Source: Methylogaea oryzae (lineage in GTDB: Bacteria > Pseudomonadota > Gammaproteobacteria > Methylococcales > Methylococcaceae). Taken from it: DNA of 64,000 nucleotides. Position numbers and translations under genes: made by a program. Where the stretch lies: contig NZ_AP019782.1 in assembly GCF_019669985.1 (NCBI RefSeq), forward strand, positions 2,226,001 to 2,290,000, written 5' to 3'. Positions 34,636-42,206 of this stretch are shown here, one piece after another; positions within the stretch are counted from its first letter, which is position 1, and the number at the start of each line of letters is the position of its first letter. Under the pieces are notes generated by a model. It was not told the origin of the DNA. It was given only the letters and a program-made list of their open reading frames with translations, and ran no database searches.

Positions 34636-35976
34636 CTAGATCCGCCGCCCCTCGAGCACCATGCGCACGCCGCTTTCCGGCCGGCGGATGCCGTGCGACC
34701 ACACGGCATCGAGGGCGCGCCGCTCCAGCAGGCGGAAACGGAAGCGACACACCAGGGTCGCCAGCACCACGCGCATTTCCATGAAAGCCAGCGCGGCGCC
34801 GGGGCAGCGGCGCTCGCCGCCACCGAACGGGATGAATTCACTGTGCCCATAGCCGCGCTCCAGGAAGCGCTCCGGCATAAAGCGTTGTGGATCGGCATAA
34901 ATCGCCGGATCGTGAGACACCAAATCGATGCAGGCCATCACCACGTCGCCGGCCGGCACCAGATACTCGCCCAGTTGCAACGGCGCTTCCAAGCGCCGGG
35001 CCACGCCGGGCGCGACGGGATGGACGCGCAAGGCCTCCCGGCAGACGGCATCCAGATAAGGCGTGTCGTCGAGCGAGCCGATATCGCCCCGTTGCGCGTA
35101 GCCTTCCAGCTCATCCAGCAAAGCGATCAAGACTCCCGGCTCGCGGTGCGTCCAATACAGCGCCCAGGCCAGCGCCACGGCGGTACTGTCGTGGCCGGCG
35201 AACAGCATGGTCAACAGGTTGTCGCGTATTTGCCCGTCGCTCAGCAAGGGCTGTCCGGCCTCGTCGCGCAAAGACAGCCAGTGCTCCAACACGCTATCCC
35301 CCCTTCCTTCCCCGCCGGCCCGCACCGCCGCCATGCGCCCTTCGATCAGCGCATAGCAGCGGCCTCTGGCGCGGAGAAAACGGCCCCAGGGGCTCCACGG
35401 CCCCCAGTCTCGCCGCAGGCCTTTGACGAACACCGCGAAAAATCCGATGCTGCCTTGCAAGGCTTGAATCGCCTGGACGAATTCCTTGCGCTCGGCGTCA
35501 TCCAACACGCCGAACACCGTTTGCAGGATCACGTCCAGGGTGATGCTCCTGGCCGTGTCCAACATATCGAACGGCGCGCCGGCCTTTTGGCCGGAAACCT
35601 CGCGCACGGCCGCCTCACGCATCAGTCGGGCGGCGATGGCGGGATTGCGCAGCACCGGCACCATGAGCGCCCGCCGCATGGCGGCGTGGGCCTCGCCGTC
35701 CAAGGACAGCATGGAGTTGTCGCCGTAAAACATGCCGGCGCTCGCATCCACCGACCGGTACAAACCCGTGCCGCCTTTGAAAATCCGCCCGATGTGCAGC
35801 GGGCAACCGGTCACGGCCATCCGCCCCCCCAAGGGAAACGGCACCGAAAAAGGCTGGCCGTGGCGAGCCGCCAGCGATTGGTAACAGCGCAGCGGCTGGC
35901 GGAAATAGCCCAACAAATGGGGAATCAACCGCCTAGGCCCCGGCGGTGGGACGGAGTAATTCGCCGTTGAATCCAT
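34636..35976 (-). CDS. cytochrome P450
   Basis: 446 residues from ATG 35976 with GGTGA five bases upstream; a TTG five codons further up is less likely. I-helix AGHDST, ExxR in REALRVHP, heme loop FGGGERRCPGAALAFME. Closely related to the P450 at 42142-43527, with which it shares the heme-loop extension and the GPWSPWGRFxRAR segment. It faces C3/ACP tail to tail, the same arrangement seen for C4 and the 42142 P450, which suggests that the C-plus-P450 pair was duplicated as a block. Likely hydroxylates the site that C3 acylates (inference). Confidence 0.94.
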   Translation of the reverse strand: MDSTANYSVPPPGPRRLIPHLLGYFRQPLRCYQSLAARHGQPFSVPFPLGGRMAVTGCPLHIGRIFKGGTGLYRSVDASAGMFYGDNSMLSLDGEAHAAMRRALMVPVLRNPAIAARLMREAAVREVSGQKAGAPFDMLDTARSITLDVILQTVFGVLDDAERKEFVQAIQALQGSIGFFAVFVKGLRRDWGPWSPWGRFLRARGRCYALIEGRMAAVRAGGEGRGDSVLEHWLSLRDEAGQPLLSDGQIRDNLLTMLFAGHDSTAVALAWALYWTHREPGVLIALLDELEGYAQRGDIGSLDDTPYLDAVCREALRVHPVAPGVARRLEAPLQLGEYLVPAGDVVMACIDLVSHDPAIYADPQRFMPERFLERGYGHSEFIPFGGGERRCPGAALAFMEMRVVLATLVCRFRFRLLERRALDAVWSHGIRRPESGVRMVLEGRRI

Positions 35977-36066
35977 GCTTTTCACCCGCAAGAAAAACTG
36001 GGTAACATACCGCTACGCCAAGGGTTTGGTTAACAAGTGGTCGGAGTATAAATGAGACGGCACCGT

Positions 36067-36260
36067 GACACCCGATTATTTTTCGCGCCGCGCGGCCATA
36101 AAAACCTCGCTCCCCAGGGATTTTAGCCAGCACGCTCAATCGTCGCGAACACCGAAACATAACCAGGACAACGCGCCACTCGCCGACAGAAGAAACGAAG
36201 TCGGACGCCTCGCCGAATTCTCCCGGTGTGCTCGATTACCGCATCGATTATCGATGCCTA
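36067..36260 (+). pseudogene. decayed 5' fragment and leader of a C4-like condensation gene
   Basis: This non-coding stretch aligns in order with 40754-40967, the leader and first 37 codons of C4. Shared anchors: CCATAAAA (36096 / 40789), CGCTCAATCGTCGC (36133-36146 / 40825-40838), AACCAKGACA across the start codon (36161 / 40853, with ATG changed to AGG here), GARGTC (36197 / 40896), ACG..CCTC.CCGAA.TC (36205 / 40906) and ATCGAYTATC (36243 / 40950). Spacings match to within eight bases (37, 28, 36, 46 against 36, 28, 43, 54). The reading frame is broken by indels. It marks the left border of the AT-richer operon while the intact copy marks the right border. Confidence 0.6.
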
Positions 36261-36542
36261 GAAACAATTCGTTAGCTCCGGGAATGACGCCCCGGCCCCG
36301 GCGGAGCCGTTGAACCTTAATTCCGTCCATGCCCTCCCGCCGGCCTTATAGGGTTGGCAACGCTGCGATTAGTCACGAACCGGGCGGGATTTTGATGCAC
36401 CGGGGACGAAGCCGCCGGCCGGTAACGACGTGGCCCGGCGCGGCTATCCTTGCAGGCGGGCGAAAACGCCGGTTCCGCGGCCAATTCCGGGGCATAATCG
36501 TCTAGGCCCGCAGGCGCTGGGAGGCTTTGTGCAGTTTGGGGA

Positions 36543-36579
36543 GGGGGCGGCGGTTAGCGACACCGGCCCCGCCGCCCCC
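36543..36579. repeat. perfect 11-bp inverted repeat in the methyltransferase leader
   Basis: GGGGGCGGCGG (36543-36553) pairs exactly with CCGCCGCCCCC (36569-36579) around a 15-base loop, about 70 bases before the methyltransferase ATG. There is no T-run after it. It could be a transcription attenuator, an mRNA stabiliser, or a leftover terminator at the junction of the inserted operon. The rest of the 36260-36650 gap shows no gene that I can support. Confidence 0.5.
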
Positions 36580-36650
36580 ATGGGAAGCGGTTATTTAGCG
36601 CCGCTTTATCGATAGTTTGGTCGGTTACAGCTTAAACCAGGGAAGTTGCC

Positions 36651-37562
36651 ATGAAATTTCACGATATAGTCAACCTGATTTGCGAGCAGTCCCCCCTGCA
36701 AAAGAAAAAGCTCACAGGTTACTTATCCGAGCAAACCGATCGATTTTTTTGCGAAGCCGATGAATTTGCTTTGCGCTATAACGGCTTCCTGCAAACACGC
36801 AACATCCCCATAGAATACGCGGTAGACGCCTACCTGAGAATGTGCGGGAACATGCTCCGTTGCCAAGTCGCGTTTTTACGCAGCGGACGTTATCCGGTCG
36901 CCTCCACCCAAGAAGCCAGGAACGACGTTTACCATTCGCATGCCGAGATGCTCCCTTACATGGTCGGACTGGGAATCTCCCAGTTTTTATGGCCGTCGCA
37001 TTACCGTATATTCAATTTTTTCAAGCAGGCCATCCTCGAACGAGCCGACTATGTTTCCGACTATCTCGAAATCGGACCGGGCCACGGGCTGCTGCTTGAA
37101 AACGCCCTAACCACGCTCCACGGCCTACAGAAAGCGGTTGCCGTCGACATAAGCCCGACGTCGCTGGATTTAACAAAAGACTTTATCGAATACGCGATAC
37201 CCGGGGATCGGCGCGTTCGCTTCATTCTCGGCGATATCATGGAGGTGGATTTAGGACAGGGTTTTCACTTTATCACCATGGGGGAAGTGTTGGAGCATGT
37301 AGACCGGCCCACCCAATTGCTAGAGCGCCTGCGCGGACTGCTAGCGCCGGACGGACGGATTTTCATTTCAACCTGCGCCAACTGTCCTGCGATCGACCAC
37401 GTCTATCAATTTGACCGCATCCAACAGATTCGCGACCTGATTCTGGATGCCGGGTTCAAAATCGAGCGAGAACTGGCGCTGCCGGTTGAGAACATGTCTG
37501 TCGAGAAGGCGGAGATATCTCGCGTCACTATCAATTACTGCGCACTGCTGATGCTGCCATGA
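36651..37562 (+). CDS. SAM-dependent methyltransferase
   Basis: 303 residues; ATG 36651 with AGGGAAG upstream. Class I fold in the C-terminal half: motif I LEIGPGHG near 139, VDIS near 165, FILGDIMEV near 197, GEVLEHV near 213. The first 120 residues are helical and unrelated to the fold, perhaps substrate binding. It heads a four-gene coupled operon with MaoC-SDR, FkbH-like protein and ACP. O-methylation of a glyceryl-type unit on that ACP would match FkbG-like roles, but direct evidence for the substrate is absent. Base composition is clearly lower in GC than the flanks: 28 of 60 bases at 36661-36720 against 42 of 60 at 33181-33240. Confidence 0.88.
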   Translation: MKFHDIVNLICEQSPLQKKKLTGYLSEQTDRFFCEADEFALRYNGFLQTRNIPIEYAVDAYLRMCGNMLRCQVAFLRSGRYPVASTQEARNDVYHSHAEMLPYMVGLGISQFLWPSHYRIFNFFKQAILERADYVSDYLEIGPGHGLLLENALTTLHGLQKAVAVDISPTSLDLTKDFIEYAIPGDRRVRFILGDIMEVDLGQGFHFITMGEVLEHVDRPTQLLERLRGLLAPDGRIFISTCANCPAIDHVYQFDRIQQIRDLILDAGFKIERELALPVENMSVEKAEISRVTINYCALLMLP

Positions 37563-38740
37563 CAAAATTTAACGAAATATCCATCGGCGATTTTGCGGAA
37601 CTAGAGCATGTCGTCACCGCCAAGGACATTGAGAAGTTTGTCGAACTTACCGGGGACGACAATCGACTGCACGTCGATCAGCATTACGCCGCCCTGACGA
37701 GTCTCAAACAACCGGTTGCCCATGGCATGCTCGGCGCCTCGTTCATTTCGACGGTGATCGGTACCAAATTACCTGGAGACGGGGCGCTATGGTTTTCCCA
37801 AAGCCTGGAATTCCTGCAACCGGTTCGGGTCGGAGACAGACTGACCGTGCGGGCCGAGGTAATCCGAAAAATCGATCATATGCAAGCAATCGAGCTGCAA
37901 ACGGATATCTTTAACCAACATCGACAAAAAGTCACAGCGGGAACCGCGAAAGTAAAAATCGTCGAACCGGCGCTGCCCGTTGCTCATGAACGGGCGGAAA
38001 AAGGCCGGGTAGCGCTGGTGGTTGGCGGCTCAGGGGGAATCGGAGCGGCGATTTGCCGAGCGTTGGCTGAAGATGGCTTCGATGTGGCGCTTCACTACTT
38101 TAGGAATGCCGGCGCCGCCGCGCGTGTCGTTGACGAAATAAATGCGGCGGGCGGTAATGCGATGGCGGTGGAGGGCGACATTCATTCGGAAGCGGCCATT
38201 GCCGCAATGGTTCAGCGGGTAAATCGCCGTTTCGGCGCCATTACTGTTTTAGTTAACTGCGCGACCACGCGCATCGCCACCATTAACTTCAATGATCTGC
38301 TTTGGGAAGATTTCGAGAAGCATCTAAGCATTTCAATTCGCGGGACATTCAATCTAGTACGCGGCGTTCTTCCCGCAATGGAACAAGAGCGCTATGGAAA
38401 AATCATTGTGATCGGCTCGCAGGTCTCCGATACGCCGGTGGAAAAGTTATTGCCTTACATTACGGCCAAAGGCGCATTGGACAGCTTTTGCCGGGCGTTG
38501 GCGCTGGAAATCGCGCCGAAAGGCATTTGCGTAAACATTGTTGCTCCAGGCATGACCGATACCGATATGATCGCCGATATTCCAGAGAGAGAACGCTTAC
38601 TCACCGCCGCTAAAACCCCTTTACGCCGACTTGCCCGCCCTGAAGACGTGGCGGGAGCCGTCGCATTTCTTGCGTCCGACAAGTCCGACTTTTTAACGGG
38701 CGAAACCATTCGCGTCAACGGCGGACAAGTGATGCGATGA
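37559..38740 (+). CDS. MaoC-like hydratase/dehydratase fused to an SDR ketoreductase
   Basis: 393 residues. N-terminal hotdog domain (about 1-140) with TGDDNRLHVD carrying the Asp/His pair of R-specific enoyl hydratases and VAHGML. C-terminal SDR (about 147-393): GGSGGIG cofactor loop near 155, NCAT near 230, catalytic Ser in IGSQVS near 286, YITAK (Tyr about 300, Lys 304), PGMTDTDM. Together these would interconvert beta-keto, beta-hydroxy and enoyl groups on a carrier. The two activities usually occur as separate proteins, so the fusion is notable. ATGA overlaps on both sides couple it to the methyltransferase and the FkbH-like protein. Confidence 0.92.
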   Translation: MTKFNEISIGDFAELEHVVTAKDIEKFVELTGDDNRLHVDQHYAALTSLKQPVAHGMLGASFISTVIGTKLPGDGALWFSQSLEFLQPVRVGDRLTVRAEVIRKIDHMQAIELQTDIFNQHRQKVTAGTAKVKIVEPALPVAHERAEKGRVALVVGGSGGIGAAICRALAEDGFDVALHYFRNAGAAARVVDEINAAGGNAMAVEGDIHSEAAIAAMVQRVNRRFGAITVLVNCATTRIATINFNDLLWEDFEKHLSISIRGTFNLVRGVLPAMEQERYGKIIVIGSQVSDTPVEKLLPYITAKGALDSFCRALALEIAPKGICVNIVAPGMTDTDMIADIPERERLLTAAKTPLRRLARPEDVAGAVAFLASDKSDFLTGETIRVNGGQVMR

Positions 38741-40482
38741 AACACCTGAAGTACGCCGAGATTTTGGCGAAAAATCGCGAATTGTCCGCTTTACCCGCGG
38801 GGTGCGGCCATTACAGAATCGCATTGCTGTCCAACATCGTCGTCTCTCAACTCAAAGACATTCTGGAGTTTATGCTGCGGCGACGGGGCATCAACGCCGT
38901 AGTCACGCTTGGGGAATACGACAACATCGTGCAGGACAGTCTTCGCTTCGGTGAGTTTGACGCCGTTATTGTGTTTTGGGAAACGGCTAATCTTATCGAT
39001 AGCTTGCATGCCGTTGCCGATGCAATGGACGCGGGCGATCTGAACTCCCTGGCTGAACGTTTCGAAGGGGAGATCAAACTCGCCCTGAAAAACTTGAGCC
39101 GCGTTCCGTTGGTCTTGTTCAATCGATTTACTGCGACAGCCTTTTGTCGAAACGAGCTGCGCGACGGCGCGTTAAGAAAGCTTTGCGCACGTTTAAACGC
39201 CGCACTGGAACAGAACGCGGCATCCCACCAGCTGCTGATTGATTTGGAAAGAATCATAGCAATGCTCGGGCTAGCCTCGGTCAGCGATTTTCGCCAGTTT
39301 CATTCGTCGAAAGCGCTTTATTCATTGGATTTTTTGAAGGCTTACGCGGAGCATATCGAACCCGCCTTTCGATCGATAAACGGCCAGTCGAAGAAAGTTC
39401 TTGTCCTCGATTGTGACGGCACGCTATGGGCCGGAGTCCTAGGCGAGGATGGCGAGACGGGTATAAGGATGAACGACTCGACACGGGAGGGGAAAATTTT
39501 CCGGGAAGTTCAATGCATCCTCAAAGGTTTTCGCCGCAAAGGCGTTCTCCTGGCGATATGCAGCAAAAACAATCCCGACGACGTATCTGCACTCCTGGCG
39601 CGGCACTCCGACATGGTATTACGCGGCTCCGATTTTGCGGCGCAAAAAATCAACTGGAACGACAAGGCCACGAATCTACGCGATATGGCCAGGGAGCTTA
39701 ATCTGGGATTGGAAAGTTTCGTGTTCGTTGATGACTCGGCCTTCGAGCTGGGGCTGGTGGCTGAAGCGTTGCCGCAGGTGCTTTGCGTCCAAGTGCCGAA
39801 CGCTTTGTCCGAATATCCGGCGGCGATTCGCCGGCTGGAACGGGAGTTCTTCACGCTATCGACCACCCAGGAGGATTTGCTCAAGACGGATATGTATCTT
39901 ATGGAGCGCGAGCGTAAAAGCTCGATTAGCGAATTCGCTTCAATCGACGATTATCTCCGCTCGTTAAAACTGATCGTGCGTGTCGACTGGAATGGGGCGA
40001 ACTGCGTTAACCGGGCGGCCCAAATGACGCAAAAGACCAATCAATTCAACCTCACGACGTATCGCTACACGGAGAGCGACATTCATCGGATGTTGTCGAA
40101 TCCGTGTTGGTCTATGGCGACCTTCAGCGTTAGCGACCGCTATGGAGACTACGGAGTCACGGGGTTAGCCATTATCAAACTGGACGAACAGCGGCGCGAG
40201 GCGACGATCAACAGCTATCTATTGAGCTGCCGAGTTTTGGGCCGCAACCTGGAGCGCGTGGTGTTCGATTACTTGGTTGATAAATTAATGCGGCGAGGCG
40301 TTTCCACCCTTCACGGCGAGTATATTAAAACGGGCAAAAACCATCAAGTGGCGGATTTTTTTGATATACTCGGATTTACCCGCCATACGGCTACCGACGG
40401 CCGGCATGGCTACACTTTATCGCTCGGCGATTATCGTTCGAGCGGCATCGATTATATCGAGGTTTTGGAAAATGCTGATTGA
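38737..40482 (+). CDS. FkbH-like protein (HAD-IIIC): glyceryl/D-lactyl-type loading onto ACP
   Basis: 581 residues. An N-terminal region of about 200 residues precedes a HAD domain with VLDCDGTLWAGVLGEDG (motif I near 225), CSKNN near 275 and FVFVDDS near 329, then the C-terminal FkbH region (QMTQKTNQFNLTT, DRYGDYGVTG). FkbH proteins take 1,3-bisphosphoglycerate, remove phosphate and load a glyceryl (or related lactyl) unit on a dedicated ACP. That ACP gene overlaps its 3' end by 11 bases. The partner set (methyltransferase, MaoC-SDR) suggests that the unit is further modified. The two dehydrogenases needed for methoxymalonyl-ACP are not both present. Confidence 0.93.
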   Translation: MKHLKYAEILAKNRELSALPAGCGHYRIALLSNIVVSQLKDILEFMLRRRGINAVVTLGEYDNIVQDSLRFGEFDAVIVFWETANLIDSLHAVADAMDAGDLNSLAERFEGEIKLALKNLSRVPLVLFNRFTATAFCRNELRDGALRKLCARLNAALEQNAASHQLLIDLERIIAMLGLASVSDFRQFHSSKALYSLDFLKAYAEHIEPAFRSINGQSKKVLVLDCDGTLWAGVLGEDGETGIRMNDSTREGKIFREVQCILKGFRRKGVLLAICSKNNPDDVSALLARHSDMVLRGSDFAAQKINWNDKATNLRDMARELNLGLESFVFVDDSAFELGLVAEALPQVLCVQVPNALSEYPAAIRRLEREFFTLSTTQEDLLKTDMYLMERERKSSISEFASIDDYLRSLKLIVRVDWNGANCVNRAAQMTQKTNQFNLTTYRYTESDIHRMLSNPCWSMATFSVSDRYGDYGVTGLAIIKLDEQRREATINSYLLSCRVLGRNLERVVFDYLVDKLMRRGVSTLHGEYIKTGKNHQVADFFDILGFTRHTATDGRHGYTLSLGDYRSSGIDYIEVLENAD

Positions 40483-40708
40483 TAGAGTTCGGAAAGTCAT
40501 GGGCGATGTCTTTGGCATTGATCCGGCGGACATTAGCCAGGACGCCTCTCCGGGGCGGATTGACCAATGGGATTCCCTTCATCATATGAATCTCGTGCTG
40601 GCTCTCGAAGATGAGTTCGCCGTTCGGTTCCCGGAAGATCGCATAGAGCACCTCATCAGTTTCGAGCTGATAGTGCTTACCCTAAAGGAACTGGGCGTAT
40701 CTAACTGA
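40472..40708 (+). CDS. free-standing acyl carrier protein, FkbH partner
   Basis: 78 residues from ATG 40472, overlapping the end of the FkbH-like gene. Pantetheine Ser35 in QWDSLHHMNL; acidic, with a hydrophobic helix IEHLISFELIVLTL. Such an ACP normally receives the glyceryl unit from FkbH. The next plus-strand gene, C4, starts 148 bases later and could take the acyl group from it. Confidence 0.93.
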   Translation: MLIDRVRKVMGDVFGIDPADISQDASPGRIDQWDSLHHMNLVLALEDEFAVRFPEDRIEHLISFELIVLTLKELGVSN

Positions 40709-40753
40709 TACTGGATTTTCGCCTGGCGCTTGTTCGCTTAGGGCAAAGGGAAA

Positions 40754-40967
40754 GACCCGAGATATCCGGTTGTTTCGGCGCGGTGAAACCATAAAACCTT
40801 TCGTCGCATTGGTATTGGCCACCCCGCTCAATCGTCGCAACACTCCAGGTAGAACCATGACAGCCACCGCAACCCTGCCCGCGGAATTACAGGACGAGGT
40901 CATGCACGTCCTCTCCGAACTCGCCTTGGCCGGCTACATTCAGCTAGTCATCGACTATCCGGGAAAA
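40754..40967 (+). repeat. right-hand copy of the C4 leader/5' repeat
   Basis: Intact counterpart of the decayed copy at 36067-36260, covering the 5' leader and the first codons of C4. The pair are direct repeats in the same orientation that bracket the lower-GC methyltransferase-to-ACP operon. The core CGCTCAATCGTCGC (40825-40838) is identical in both. The leader part may also hold the C4 promoter; none is obvious. Confidence 0.6.
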
Positions 40968-42206
40968 CTGGACGAGCGGCGCATGGGCACAGCCATGCAG
41001 CGGCTGGTGGAGGCAGAACCGATATTGGGCTGCCGTTTCGTCGTGGAAGACGGCCATCCGTTTTGGCGTCGGCGGGACGATCCGGAACAATTCGCCGTCT
41101 GCCCCCTGACGGTCAGCGACCATGTGGAAGCCGATACCGCCGCATGGCTATCCGAACGCTTCGACCCCCGCGACGCGCCCAATATCCGCGCTGCGCTCAT
41201 ACGCCCCGCTCACGGCGGAGGCGACCGCCTGCTGCTGAAACTTTCCCACGTGGCGGCCGATGGCGCCGCGACCCTGGATGCCGCCGCCATCCTGGTAAAT
41301 CTATACAACCAATTGGGGCAGGATCCGGAATATCGCCTGGCCGCCAATGCGGCGGGCCGCGACAGCTTTCTTTGGTTGCGGACGCTCAAACGGCGGGAGC
41401 GCTGGGCACTTTTATGGCGCGATTTGCGGGGCATACCCCGGGCCTTCGGCAAAGCCCGGGGATTGCGCGCGGCCAGCGAGGAGTCTTTTTTAGCCGACAT
41501 CGCGACGGTAGAGCCGGTTTACCGGACGCTACGCTTCGACGAACAGCGCTTCGCGGCGATCAAGCAGTGCTCGCAAGATCTCGGCGCGTCGCTGAACGAT
41601 ATTTATCTGGCGGCGTTTTTCCGCGCTTTCGACGAATTTTGCCCGTCGCCGGCGGACGCCGGGCTAGCCATCGCGGTCCCCAGCAACTTGCGGGGTTACA
41701 TCCTCCCGAAACACCGGCCCGCCCTTTGCAACCAGACGGGAGGATTCACCGCCCGCATCGGCGCCGACGTGGGCAAACGGTTCGAGGACACGCTGAACAA
41801 GGTACTGGAGGAGACCAAGCGTTACAAAAAGCGCTTCGGAACCACCGAAGGACAAATGCTCTTCCTATGGTTGGCCCGCATGCCCTATCTCCGCAAAAAA
41901 AACCTGATACGGCAGCAATACCTGCGCGCCCTCACCCAGCCCACGCCGCCGGCACTGACCAACCTGGGTTACGTCAACGCTCGGCGTTATGCCTGCGATG
42001 GCGAAGCGCCGACGGATATCGCCTGTTTTGGCGAAGCGGCGCCCGCCCCGGTATTTTTTTCTTCGGTGATTCAAATGGACAACCGGCTATGCTTCGGCGT
42101 TTGCTATGACCGGCGCCTTGGCGCCGCCCGCATGGAAGCCTTTATGAAGCGATTGGATCGGCATTTGCCCGGGGCCTCCCTGTGTCACGAAGCCCTTCCA
42201 TCCTAA
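40857..42206 (+). CDS. stand-alone condensation-domain-like acyltransferase C4
   Basis: 449 residues from ATG 40857; AGGT lies just upstream. Motif LSHVAADGAA retains the second His, Asp and Gly of HHxxxDG. AEPILGCRF, DSFLWLRTL and LTNLGYVN match C3 closely. Downstream of the FkbH/ACP operon, so the acyl group on that ACP is a plausible donor. Its last 65 bases overlap the 3' end of the convergent P450 gene, an unusually deep tail-to-tail overlap. GC content returns to the high background here, so it is probably native and the preceding operon is the newcomer. Confidence 0.91.
   Translation: MTATATLPAELQDEVMHVLSELALAGYIQLVIDYPGKLDERRMGTAMQRLVEAEPILGCRFVVEDGHPFWRRRDDPEQFAVCPLTVSDHVEADTAAWLSERFDPRDAPNIRAALIRPAHGGGDRLLLKLSHVAADGAATLDAAAILVNLYNQLGQDPEYRLAANAAGRDSFLWLRTLKRRERWALLWRDLRGIPRAFGKARGLRAASEESFLADIATVEPVYRTLRFDEQRFAAIKQCSQDLGASLNDIYLAAFFRAFDEFCPSPADAGLAIAVPSNLRGYILPKHRPALCNQTGGFTARIGADVGKRFEDTLNKVLEETKRYKKRFGTTEGQMLFLWLARMPYLRKKNLIRQQYLRALTQPTPPALTNLGYVNARRYACDGEAPTDIACFGEAAPAPVFFSSVIQMDNRLCFGVCYDRRLGAARMEAFMKRLDRHLPGASLCHEALPS

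Noticed and set aside
36065-36313. 82-codon frame in the gap before the methyltransferase
   Set aside because: No ribosome site or family. The DNA is better explained as a decayed copy of the C4 leader and 5' end.
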